Program-made: the position numbers and the translations under genes | The notes under the pieces: generated by a model | What the model was told of the DNA's origin: nothing | What the model saw: only the letters and a program-made list of their open reading frames with translations | Database searches by the model: none | DNA from: Bacillota bacterium | GTDB taxonomy: Bacteria > Bacillota > Clostridia > Lachnospirales > Lachnospiraceae | Assembly (NCBI GenBank): GCA_023420935.1 | Contig: JAEZUR010000094.1 | Coordinates: forward strand, 1-44,557 | Direction of reading: 5' to 3' | Length of the DNA: 44,557 nucleotides | In this document: one piece after another, positions 33,937 to 41,544 of the stretch | Layout of the letters: every line of letters starts with the position of its first letter | Position numbering within the stretch: position 1 is the stretch's first letter

Positions 33937-34240
33937 TAAGATAAACATTAAGATAAATATAAATTGATAATTATTCAAGGAAAATTATATTAAGTTAATC
34001 ATACCCCTTTGAATAAACTTGAATGCCAATTTGTCTCCACAACCTAAATCAAAGTGATACAAAACCTAGTTTGATGAGCAACTGTTATGAAGTCGTTGGT
34101 ACTTAGGCTCTGTACTTTAGAGCCTTACGTACCACTACGAACTTCATCCAAGCGAGAGCGTGTTGCGAATCAAACTAGGTTTTGTATCATTATATTCAAT
34201 ATGTAAACTGTGCACATTGGCTCATAGTCTATTCATCCCC
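33937..34240. other. 304-nt aroE-chemoreceptor intergenic region
   Basis: It lies between two convergent genes. No ORF was found; it is mainly occupied by the 135-nt palindromic element at 34055-34189. No ordinary short terminator is evident, so the palindrome may itself stop transcription from both sides. Confidence 0.6.
34055..34189 (+). repeat. Palindromic repeat element, copy 1 (complete)
   Basis: A 135-nt imperfect palindrome. The outer stem of about 20 bp begins TGATACAAAACCTAGTTTGA (34055-34074) and is closed by its complement at the right end (34169-34189 region). Next come GCAAC/GTTGC, ATGAAG/CTTCAT with an unpaired strand CCAAGCGAGAGCGT, a bulged GAAGT..GGTAC stem, and an apical hairpin GGCTCT-GTACTTT-AGAGCC. 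The core is nearly identical to the inverted copy at 44419-44557, while the stems differ by paired changes. It is non-coding. Confidence 0.9.
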
Positions 34241-36022
34241 TCAAACCACAAATTCTTTTAATTTATCTCGTAAGATATCAGCTTGTCCTAGGAACTCGGT
34301 ACTGGTTGCATAACTTTCCTCTGCTACTGCTAGATTTTCATTCGCAATTCCAGCTATTTCTCTTAAGAAATTCAATGCATCTTTTAATTTTTCTGTCTGG
34401 TGTTGACTTAAAGTAGAAACTGATTCAATTAAACCATATGTTTGTGCTGAGTACTTTTCCACATCCTGAAGATTTGTAGCCGTTTTAATGGTTATTTTAT
34501 TACCCTGTTCAATCGAACCTAAACTGGACTCAATTAATGAATTCACTGTATGAGCTGCATCTTTTGTCTGATCTGATAATTTACGTATCTCTTCCGCCAC
34601 AACTGCAAATCCATAACCATTGACACCAGCTCTAGCCGCTTCAATGGAAGCATTTAAGGAAAGTAAATGGGTCTGTTCTGCTATATTCCTTATTAACTGA
34701 TTAATACTTGCAATCTCTTTGGAGTGTTGAATAATGTCTTCAACTGCCTTAGAAAGCACACTCATGTGTTGGTTTCCTTTTTCTGCTGTTGACATCGTGT
34801 TTTGAGAAAGCACTTGCGCTTTTGATATATTGTCAGCATTAATCTCAATTTCATCTGAGATTGCTATCACTTGTTTTACTAAAGTCTGTATCGATTCTGT
34901 TTGTGTATTAGCATCTTTGGTAATCACTTGGGATAATTCTGCCAGTTGTCCTGCTCCATTTGTTACTTCCGACGAAGTATTTTTCAGTACTTCCGTCATT
35001 TCATGATAGAAATGAATGATTTCTTCTAATGATTCCTTAATCGGTGCAAAACTCCCTATATAGTCAGTAGTAACCTTTACCTTCATATCTTTTTTTTCTA
35101 ATCTTTGTAAAACATCTGTTATATTTTCTACATAGTCTTTCAGGATTACCGTAGTTTTTCTTACCGCGTTGGATAATGACCCTAATTCTTCTTTGGAATG
35201 ATATTCAAGTGAAATATTAAGATTTCCTTTTGATAATTCCAGTACGGCTTCTTCAATATCATGAATCGGATCCACAATGCTTTTGGTTGTTGTCTTAGCC
35301 ATGAAGAAACTGCTAATCATACCTAGTATCATTATTAATGAAAAGAAAATTATACTGATTATGGTCTGTATATTGGATTTAGCAACATACATGCTAGCAT
35401 ATTGACTCGCTGATGTATAAATGGAATCTAATACTGTTGAGATGGATGCAAGAATTGGTGCATAATCATTTTTATATATTTTAAAAGCTCCCTCAACATC
35501 TTTCTTATCAATGCATTCTGTAAATTTCTTATGATAACGTTCTGCTTTTTTAAGCTCTTTCTGTAATTCCTCTTTCATTTCTATTGTCACACTCTTGACT
35601 GAACTATCACTCGTATAGATCATTTCCAAGTGTGAAACCATATGCACATATTCTTCTTCCGCCTTACCTGCTAAGGTAATACTGACATTTTCTTTATCCG
35701 TCTGCATTGCTTTATAAATATTATTCTGCATATTCATAAGTGCCACTTCCGCACCCATGGCAGTCGTTTCCATCTTGTAGGCATCTTCACTAAAGCGTTT
35801 TATTTTATTCTCCAATGACAGCATGCCAGTTATCCCTACTATAAAAAACAATAAAGCTATGATTCCCACATAAGCAAACCCATAAGTCAAGCGTTTACCA
35901 ATAGCTAAATTAAAAAAGCCATGTTTCCATTTTTTCAAACTTTCTCCTATGAACACCATAAAATTTTTATTGTTACCACGATAAATCTGTTCTGTCGTTT
36001 TAACTGTCACTGTATCTTCCAT
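34241..36022 (-). CDS. Methyl-accepting chemotaxis protein
   Basis: A membrane chemoreceptor of 593 residues. A membrane helix (about 40-62) leads to an extracellular four-helix-bundle type sensor (about 65-215) and a second membrane helix (about 216-240), followed by a HAMP domain (about 241-295). The cytoplasmic coiled-coil signalling domain (about 300-593) has the tip IRNIAEQTHLLSLNASIEAARAGVNGYGFAVVAEEIRKLSDQT for CheA/CheW contact. The ligand is unknown. The first 30 or so residues before the membrane are unusually long. Start MEDTVT has AAAGGA upstream; a TTG seven codons earlier is unlikely. No che or flagellar genes are near. A promoter and a strong leader hairpin lie upstream. Confidence 0.93.
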   Translation of the reverse strand: MEDTVTVKTTEQIYRGNNKNFMVFIGESLKKWKHGFFNLAIGKRLTYGFAYVGIIALLFFIVGITGMLSLENKIKRFSEDAYKMETTAMGAEVALMNMQNNIYKAMQTDKENVSITLAGKAEEEYVHMVSHLEMIYTSDSSVKSVTIEMKEELQKELKKAERYHKKFTECIDKKDVEGAFKIYKNDYAPILASISTVLDSIYTSASQYASMYVAKSNIQTIISIIFFSLIMILGMISSFFMAKTTTKSIVDPIHDIEEAVLELSKGNLNISLEYHSKEELGSLSNAVRKTTVILKDYVENITDVLQRLEKKDMKVKVTTDYIGSFAPIKESLEEIIHFYHEMTEVLKNTSSEVTNGAGQLAELSQVITKDANTQTESIQTLVKQVIAISDEIEINADNISKAQVLSQNTMSTAEKGNQHMSVLSKAVEDIIQHSKEIASINQLIRNIAEQTHLLSLNASIEAARAGVNGYGFAVVAEEIRKLSDQTKDAAHTVNSLIESSLGSIEQGNKITIKTATNLQDVEKYSAQTYGLIESVSTLSQHQTEKLKDALNFLREIAGIANENLAVAEESYATSTEFLGQADILRDKLKEFVV

Positions 36023-36043
36023 ATTTGTGTATCCTTTCTTCAA

Positions 36044-36102
36044 AAACTTTACATTGTTAAATTTTACTCACACTGATAATTTAACGCACTAATGTAAAGT
36101 TT
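36044..36102 (-). promoter_or_regulatory. 20-bp inverted repeat in the chemoreceptor leader
   Basis: AAACTTTACATT (36044-36055) plus GTTAAATT (36056-36063) pair with AATTTAAC (36078-36085) and AATGTAAAGTTT (36091-36102), leaving a 5-nt bulge. On the minus strand the stem runs into TTTTTGAAG just before the ribosome binding site. It could be a leader terminator (attenuator) or a regulator-binding site. Confidence 0.6.
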
Positions 36103-36147
36103 AGATAAACAATATGTTAAAAAATCGTCTATAAATAAAACGAGTAA

Positions 36148-36176
36148 ATTATACATTTCTGTTAAGTTTTTATTAA
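36148..36176 (-). promoter_or_regulatory. Promoter candidate of the chemoreceptor gene
   Basis: On the minus strand TTAATA (36171-36176), a 17-nt spacer and TATAAT (36148-36153). Transcription from here would include the inverted repeat at 36044-36102 in the leader. No sigma-D-like TAAA/GCCGATAA pair was seen. Confidence 0.45.
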
Positions 36177-36192
36177 GATTTATTGGAAAATC

Positions 36193-36221
36193 TTGATAAT
36201 ATATGGAATCAGCGGTAGGAT
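36193..36221 (+). promoter_or_regulatory. Promoter candidate of the secreted Ig-like protein
   Basis: TTGATA (36193-36198), a 17-nt spacer and TAGGAT (36216-36221) lie about 40 nt before the ATG at 36260. The -10 is only a moderate match. Confidence 0.35.
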
Positions 36222-36259
36222 ATACGTTAGTTAACAATAAATAAATTGGAGGAATACCA

Positions 36260-37933
36260 ATGAAATTAATGAAACAAACGCTTACCATACTAACCATACT
36301 GGTTATAGTGTCTATCTTAGTACCATATGCTAATGTAAACGCAGCTTGGTATATTGATATGAAATCCTCACAGGATAAAAGTGGTTATGAAACAGTAATT
36401 GCGAAAGATAAGGTATATGGTTTATTTTATGATACAGTTTCTGTATTTGAAGGGCTTACATCAAAAACGAAGATACTTAGCGTAAAATCAAATAATACCA
36501 AGGTCTTAGCAAAAGTACATTATTATACGGATCATGGTGAAGATCAATATTCTATCTTAGCCAAATGCAGCAGTTCTAAACAATCGCAAGAAGCTGCAAC
36601 CATTACGGTAAAATGCTTCTCAAAAAATAATAAAAAATATTATACACGCAAATTGTTTGTATCCTTTAGTAATTCTTATAACTATAACATAGTTAAATCG
36701 TTATCTATGGAAAAAGATACGGCCAAAGAACTTAACTTATCTAGAACCTCAAGTATTAAATCGCAATTGCTAGATTACAAAGAATTTCTACCATATAATT
36801 TCACTTATAATCCGGTAGAACAATCTAATATTTGTCATACCGCTTTCGCAAAAGAAAATGGAACACTTTCTATAACCGGAATTGGGATTGGAAGCACAAC
36901 TTTAAACATTCAAACAACATATATTAACGGAGAAACGATTACAAATCGTATTAGCGTTAAAGTTTTGGACTCAACTAGCTGTATTGTCAATGAAAATAAA
37001 AATGTTGTAATGGGCAATAAAGTCTTTAACCTTTATAATTTAGTTAACCGAAATGCAAAGATTACCGTTACAAACTCCGATCAAACCGTTGTAAACTATC
37101 ATTTACAGATAAGAACTACAAAAGAAATTGCTGATTCCTTTCATTATAAATTAGCGAAAACTGATAATCCAAACGAAAGAATAGCCCTCTTATATTTTGA
37201 AGGTCTAAAAGAGGGAAAAAGTACCGTTTATGTTACCTATACAATCACCGAAAAAGGAACTAAAACAACCTACAAATATCGTTACAACATAGAAGTCTTA
37301 CCTGAATCAAAAAAAGAATCCGAACAATCCATCACTTTCGTAAACTATGAAAATAATCTTCTTTACCAAGAAGATGGCTTGCTCACCGACTTAAGCGGTA
37401 ACCCACTGCAATCTTGGGGTAATTTAATTACTATAGTACCGAATAGTGAGAATTTATCAAACTATTACACCTGGGACAATTTATGCAAGTTTACCATGGA
37501 AAAGCCTCAGAACAGTGATGTTACCGTCACTATAAAGGACTTATATAATAAAGAATTCACTAAGTTTACAAAGACTTTTACCCCAAAGGAACGAGTTGCA
37601 ACCGAATCATCTGACATTATATTCCGCTCAGAGTCAGATGCAACCAAATTCTTCTGTCATGATAACGGACTATGGCAATCCAAAAATGGCGATAGCCTTT
37701 ACCTTCATGACAATAAAATAGCTGCATACAATGCTGGTTCAGGTAACCCTATGACATTTGGTGATAAAGAAATAGAATTAGATAGTAATGCTATGTTTTC
37801 TATTGATATATTAAAGAAAGAAATCGTAATAAAAGATGGGGATTTTTCACTTGCTATTCCTTATCGAGTAATCGATAAAGAACGTGTGATTATGAAACTA
37901 GATGGTATATGGAGATTATTTTCGTTAAAATGA
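36260..37933 (+). CDS. Secreted protein of unknown function with Ig-like segments
   Basis: The 557-residue protein has a good signal peptide (about 1-29, cleavage near VNAAW) and is predicted to be exported. The rest is beta-rich. Around residues 205-235 the stretch LSITGIGIGSTTLNIQTTYINGETITNRISVKVL looks like the end of a bacterial Ig-like domain, and a similar pattern recurs near 300-345 (GLKEGKSTVYVTYTI...YRYNIEVL). The last 90 residues have WRLF-type repeats (GLWQSKNGDSLYLHDNKIAAYN), not assigned to a family. There is no anchor motif. GGAGG is 7 nt before the ATG. It is divergent from the chemoreceptor and convergent with the radical SAM gene. It is distantly similar in style to the BIG2 protein at 11523-15401, though not a recognisable paralogue. 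Confidence 0.75.
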   Translation: MKLMKQTLTILTILVIVSILVPYANVNAAWYIDMKSSQDKSGYETVIAKDKVYGLFYDTVSVFEGLTSKTKILSVKSNNTKVLAKVHYYTDHGEDQYSILAKCSSSKQSQEAATITVKCFSKNNKKYYTRKLFVSFSNSYNYNIVKSLSMEKDTAKELNLSRTSSIKSQLLDYKEFLPYNFTYNPVEQSNICHTAFAKENGTLSITGIGIGSTTLNIQTTYINGETITNRISVKVLDSTSCIVNENKNVVMGNKVFNLYNLVNRNAKITVTNSDQTVVNYHLQIRTTKEIADSFHYKLAKTDNPNERIALLYFEGLKEGKSTVYVTYTITEKGTKTTYKYRYNIEVLPESKKESEQSITFVNYENNLLYQEDGLLTDLSGNPLQSWGNLITIVPNSENLSNYYTWDNLCKFTMEKPQNSDVTVTIKDLYNKEFTKFTKTFTPKERVATESSDIIFRSESDATKFFCHDNGLWQSKNGDSLYLHDNKIAAYNAGSGNPMTFGDKEIELDSNAMFSIDILKKEIVIKDGDFSLAIPYRVIDKERVIMKLDGIWRLFSLK

Positions 37934-37973
37934 TAAATAGTATGCTTTGTAGTAAATCTATATTTATATAATA

Positions 37974-38021
37974 AATAGCGCAATCTAGGATAATTTCTCT
38001 TATTCCTAGTTTGCGCTATTA
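37974..38021. terminator. Bidirectional terminator
   Basis: AATAGCGCAA..CTAGGATAA pairs with TTATTCCTAG..TTGCGCTATT around a 6-nt loop, with A-rich and T-rich flanks. It lies between the convergent genes ending at 37933 and 38023. Confidence 0.85.
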
Positions 38022-38022
38022 T

Positions 38023-39429
38023 TTATTTTAGATTAGGTAATTCACGTTTCAACTGGTCACGTATGCTTTTCTGCCAGAAAAATTCCCCGATAAATAATAG
38101 TTTATGGATCCAATCTTCTTTAAATAAAGCGAGTAACAATCTCTTCACTGAGTATATCTTAGCACTAGCATGAATATTCTCTAATTGCAAGTCATATGGA
38201 CTAATATTTTTCGGGTTATGTACTACATTTCCGTTATACTTTGCCCAGTTTCTATGACGTAAATTATTTCGATTGGACTCATAGACTGGAGTCCCGGGAA
38301 TAAAATACATAGATTGAATTAACACACCCTTGATATGATTCTTAATAACAAAATCAACAATCCTGTCTCCCACCCCTACAGTATGATTATCTGCACCTAT
38401 AATAAATAATCCTCTTACACTTAATCCATGCTTTTGAATGTTTTGTATGGAACGAACAATGTCTTGGTAGGTACTTCTTTTATGATAATGTTCAAACGCT
38501 TCATCTTCCAGGAACTCAATACCTATGGCTAATTCGATAAAACCAGCTTTCTTTAATAATTGCAATACTTCATTGTCAAATCCCACTTCATACCTGGCTT
38601 GTATTGTAAAATGATACTTTATCCCACTATGTATGATAGCCTGTAGTACGGATATAGCCCATTCTCTGTCTGCAAAAAAGTTATCATCGGTTAACCACAA
38701 TACCTTAGCAATTCTGGTTGGTTTATTATGAAACGCAATGGCTTGCCTAATATCTTCCACAACATTTTCAGGAGTTCTGGTGCGCACCTTTCTGCCAAAA
38801 TGTCTTACTACTGCACAATAATCACAGTTGTGAGGACAACCTCTAGAGGCATGTACTTGAGGCCAAATGGTGTTATGACCGGCCATTTTTGTATAATTAT
38901 ACAAAAGATAACGATTAGGGATCGTATTAATATTTTCCGGAGGTCTTCGATTCCCTGTGCAAACAATGTGCCCATCCATTTTATAAGCAACTCCTGGAAA
39001 ATCAATTGCTTCATCATTTTTTAATGCATTGAGTAACTCGACAATTGATTCATCTCCTTCTCCCAGTAAAACATAATCACAATACTTCACCGCTTCCTTA
39101 TAATTCATAGAAGCATGTAGTCCGCCCATAACAATAATAGCTTTCGTATGCTTTTTCAGATACCTAGCCAATTTATATCCTCTCATTGCACTAAATGTAA
39201 ATATACCAATAAAAATAATATCTGCGTCATTCACATCGTCAAACTTTATCTTAGATATAGATTCGCTATACATGAAAGTATCTTTCACATACTCTTTTAC
39301 GATTGTAGTTAACGTTAATAATCCAATGGATGGATTTCTAATATACTTATCATAGGTATAAAGATTCTCAATTGACCTACGATAAGGTAGGTTTCCAGGT
39401 TCTATAAAACGAATCTTATTTATTTTCAT
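38023..39429 (-). CDS. B12-binding-domain radical SAM protein
   Basis: A radical SAM enzyme of 468 residues. The N-terminal Rossmann-like region (about 65-145, DADIIFIGIFTFSAMRGYKLARYL and IIVMGGLHASMNYKEAVKYCDYVLLGEGDESIVELL) matches the cobalamin-binding domain of BchE/HpnJ-type proteins, although the DxHxxG lower-ligand motif is not evident. The iron-sulfur motif is C198-x3-C202-x2-C205 in SRGCPHNCDYC. The SAM barrel follows (about 190-400, WLTDDNFFAD, GFIELAIGIEFLEDE, GLFIIGAD). The C-terminal 70 residues are helical and basic. Substrate is unknown; methylation or a ring rearrangement are the usual chemistries. It is the last gene of a three-gene operon after a GNAT and a small membrane protein, with a strong ribosome site. 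Confidence 0.88.
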   Translation of the reverse strand: MKINKIRFIEPGNLPYRRSIENLYTYDKYIRNPSIGLLTLTTIVKEYVKDTFMYSESISKIKFDDVNDADIIFIGIFTFSAMRGYKLARYLKKHTKAIIVMGGLHASMNYKEAVKYCDYVLLGEGDESIVELLNALKNDEAIDFPGVAYKMDGHIVCTGNRRPPENINTIPNRYLLYNYTKMAGHNTIWPQVHASRGCPHNCDYCAVVRHFGRKVRTRTPENVVEDIRQAIAFHNKPTRIAKVLWLTDDNFFADREWAISVLQAIIHSGIKYHFTIQARYEVGFDNEVLQLLKKAGFIELAIGIEFLEDEAFEHYHKRSTYQDIVRSIQNIQKHGLSVRGLFIIGADNHTVGVGDRIVDFVIKNHIKGVLIQSMYFIPGTPVYESNRNNLRHRNWAKYNGNVVHNPKNISPYDLQLENIHASAKIYSVKRLLLALFKEDWIHKLLFIGEFFWQKSIRDQLKRELPNLK

Positions 39430-39444
39430 TTACTTCTCCCCCAT

Positions 39445-39900
39445 TTATCTCTTTAATGTTTGACTATCAAGAAATCTATTAAAGTCATCAATCAGTTGGT
39501 CATCCTCTGGATAACAAATTACTTTAGTAAGAAATTCATAAATACGTCCCTGATTTTCTATTTCATAACGTTCTGAATGATGATCCATAATATAAAAGTA
39601 AATTCTATTTAATGTATAGAATAAATCATCATATTTCTTGTATGAGGTCTGATAAAACACCTCTTGTGCATCATATAAATTGTATAGGGTTTGATCATAA
39701 CACTGGATTATTTGTACGGAATCCATTTGATCATAATCTTTTGATAATCCCCCAGCCGCATCTGATATAGAATTAGTAAAGATAAAGTCCATATTTTTTT
39801 GTAACACATTTTTTTCACAGCTAACTTTATATAAAAGGAAGACTATAACAAAACAAAGCACGGCTATAATTTTCAATAGATTTTTTCTTATTATATTCAT
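39445..39900 (-). CDS. Membrane-anchored protein of unknown function
   Basis: A 151-residue protein with one N-terminal membrane segment (about 9-27, LLKIIAVLCFVIVFLLYKV) followed by an extracytoplasmic or cytoplasmic helical domain rich in Tyr, Asp and Gln (DQTLYNLYDAQEVFYQTSYKKYDDLFYTLNRIYFYIMDHH). It ends LIDDFNRFLDSQTLKR. A Cys at about 28 just after the membrane segment is not in a lipobox. No family was recognised. Spacings of 15 and 19 nt to its neighbours show it belongs with the GNAT and radical SAM genes. Confidence 0.75.
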   Translation of the reverse strand: MNIIRKNLLKIIAVLCFVIVFLLYKVSCEKNVLQKNMDFIFTNSISDAAGGLSKDYDQMDSVQIIQCYDQTLYNLYDAQEVFYQTSYKKYDDLFYTLNRIYFYIMDHHSERYEIENQGRIYEFLTKVICYPEDDQLIDDFNRFLDSQTLKR

Positions 39901-39919
39901 ATGCTCCCCCTTACATATA

Positions 39920-40384
39920 CTATCTTTTTGTTTTCATCATTAAAAATTCCTTTATTCCATCTCTATAAAGACTTGGTATCGCTCCAACCTCCACATAGCC
40001 TAAGCTTTCATACAACCGTTTGGCTTTAGGGTTAAAATCTGCAACTACTAAGAACACTTTATTTTTGTCTCTATAACAGACTTCCTCAAAATACTTTAGT
40101 AATTCTCTTCCTATCCCCTGATTTCGATACGCTTCCTTTACAGCGATGATATGAAGATATGGATAGGAATGAAACATTCCATTCATAATGATCCACATAA
40201 ATCCTGTGCAATTATAATTTGCATCAAGTACCACATAGATTTCGTTTTTATAAAATCCTTCTTCTAATGCTGCTTTGGCACTCCCTTGACTAGAAAAATA
40301 TTGTTTTCCAAGTTCAGAATTTGATAATGCCACCACACAATCGTTTAGATATCCTTTATTGCCTTTAATTATCTTATTCTCCAT
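39920..40384 (-). CDS. GNAT family N-acetyltransferase
   Basis: A 154-residue single-domain GNAT enzyme. The central strand LHIIAVKEAYRNQGIGRELLKYFEEV carries the acetyl-CoA pyrophosphate loop (R87-N-Q-G90-I-G). It continues into NKVFLVVADFNPKAKRLYESLGYVEVGAIPSLYRDGIKEFLMMK, typical of the C-terminal beta-bulge and Tyr. The substrate is unknown; the family acetylates amines on small molecules or protein ends. It is the first gene of the operon with the membrane protein and the radical SAM protein, so modification of the same product is plausible but unproven. AGAGG precedes the ATG. Confidence 0.88.
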   Translation of the reverse strand: MENKIIKGNKGYLNDCVVALSNSELGKQYFSSQGSAKAALEEGFYKNEIYVVLDANYNCTGFMWIIMNGMFHSYPYLHIIAVKEAYRNQGIGRELLKYFEEVCYRDKNKVFLVVADFNPKAKRLYESLGYVEVGAIPSLYRDGIKEFLMMKTKR

Positions 40385-40419
40385 TATATATATACCTCTA
40401 TTAAAAATTTGTATTTGTG

Positions 40420-40451
40420 ACAGATTTATACGGATTTACAACAGATTTATA
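40420..40451 (-). promoter_or_regulatory. Helically phased direct repeats upstream of the GNAT operon
   Basis: ACAGATTTATA occurs at 40420-40430 and again exactly at 40441-40451, 21 bp later. A third GATTTA (in CGGATTTACA) lies midway, so GATTTA recurs every 10-11 bp on one helix face. It lies 36-67 bp before the GNAT ATG and is a candidate regulator site. Confidence 0.4.
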
Positions 40452-40550
40452 AAAAATACACTTCTGTCTTTCACTTTCAACAGTAAACAAATATGGTATT
40501 ATTATACAATAAATAGATATCTTTGTATACATACATGATTGGAATAAAAA

Positions 40551-40590
40551 ACGCAGCCCACAGAAAACCTTGATTTTCCATGAGTTGCGC
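40551..40590 (-). terminator. Terminator of tag
   Basis: On the minus strand GCGCAACTCATGGAAAA..TTTTCTGTGGGCTGCG forms a stem followed by TTTTTTATT. The apical 17-nt GAAAACCTTGATTTTCC is identical to that of the efp terminator at 41484-41522. Confidence 0.85.
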
Positions 40591-40646
40591 TGATTTTATA
40601 TCTTGATATTCAATTAAACTCTCTTGATATTGGAACATTCGAAATA

Positions 40647-41222
40647 CTACCCATTCAATACCTCTTCATAAACAAAGCACTTCATAATATGATCATTGAC
40701 CATACCGGTAGCTTGCATGAACGCATAAATTATAGTGGAACCAACAAACTTAAAGCCCATTTTCTTCAAGTCTTTGCTTATCTTATCGGAGAGAGGGGTA
40801 CTTGCTGGCAAGTCACCGTGTTTCTCCCAATGATTTGTAATAGGCGCATAATCCACATATCCCCATATGAACTTGTCGAAGCTTCCATATTCTTCGATCA
40901 CTCTTAGATATATTTTGGCGTTGCTCACAGATGCGTTAATTTTTAGGCGATTTCTTATTATTTTTTCGTTTGACATGAGCTCCTGAATTTTTTTATCGTC
41001 ATAAAGAGCTACTTTATTAGGATCAAATCCATCGAAAGCCAATCTGAATGCTTCTCTCTTTTTAAGCACATTTATCCATGTAAGTCCTGCCTGCATTCCC
41101 TCTAAAATAAGCATTTCAAACAGCTTGATATCATCGTGTACAGGCCGTCCCCATTCGTTGTCATGATAGTCTATATATATAGGGTCATTTCCTGCCCAAG
41201 AGCATCTTATCTTTTCATTCAT
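40647..41222 (-). CDS. tag: DNA-3-methyladenine glycosylase I
   Basis: Removes 3-methyladenine from alkylated DNA in base excision repair. The 191-residue protein is the usual length once the start is set at MNEKIRCSWAGND, with GGAG 9 nt upstream; a hydrophobic run of 31 extra codons upstream is not part of the family. The structural zinc site is visible: Cys7 and His20 at the start, and His and Cys in the C-terminal HIMKC. The substrate pocket LILEGMQAGLTWINVLKKREAFR and the helix-hairpin-helix region are intact. It is a lone gene with its own terminator, flanked by two near-identical terminator hairpins. Confidence 0.95.
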   Translation of the reverse strand: MNEKIRCSWAGNDPIYIDYHDNEWGRPVHDDIKLFEMLILEGMQAGLTWINVLKKREAFRLAFDGFDPNKVALYDDKKIQELMSNEKIIRNRLKINASVSNAKIYLRVIEEYGSFDKFIWGYVDYAPITNHWEKHGDLPASTPLSDKISKDLKKMGFKFVGSTIIYAFMQATGMVNDHIMKCFVYEEVLNG

Positions 41223-41544
41223 ATAATAGTTCTCCAATCGTAATATAATAACTTCTCTCAAGCGAAAAATGAAGAATCTCACCACAAAGTAGAAGCATCC
41301 TAGATATATAGTCATTTTGTATTAAATTTGCTATTAAGTTTGGCTGATATGTCAAATTATATCACAATAAACTTGCCTATACTATGTCATATTATAAAAT
41401 AAACTTCAATATGAACTTGTAATCGATTGCGAAACATATCGGCAACTTAGAATATATTATTGATTATTGAAAATACCAAAAAACGCAACCCTCGGAAAAC
41501 CTTGATTTTCCTTGGATTGCGCCATATAAATTATTGATATCTGA
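41223..41544. other. 322-nt efp-tag intergenic region
   Basis: No gene was found. It contains the efp terminator (41484-41522) and the tag leader. TTGACA and TATAAT words occur near 41360-41385 on the minus strand, but not at a convincing distance from one another. Confidence 0.55.
41484..41522 (-). terminator. Terminator of efp
   Basis: On the minus strand the stem GCGCAATCCAAGGAAAA..TTTTCCGAGGGTTGCG is followed by TTTTTTGG. It starts 22 nt after the efp stop. It shares its apical sequence with the tag terminator. Confidence 0.85.

Noticed and set aside
34055..34189. Palindromic element as a classical insertion sequence or HEARO/IscB-associated RNA
   Set aside because: No transposase or nuclease ORF is adjacent, and the arms vary in sequence while staying paired. 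A structural match to HEARO could not be judged by eye, so no family name is given.
36064..36297. 77-residue minus-strand ORF
   Set aside because: It overlaps the promoters, the inverted repeat and the signal-peptide region of the divergent secreted protein; it has no family resemblance.
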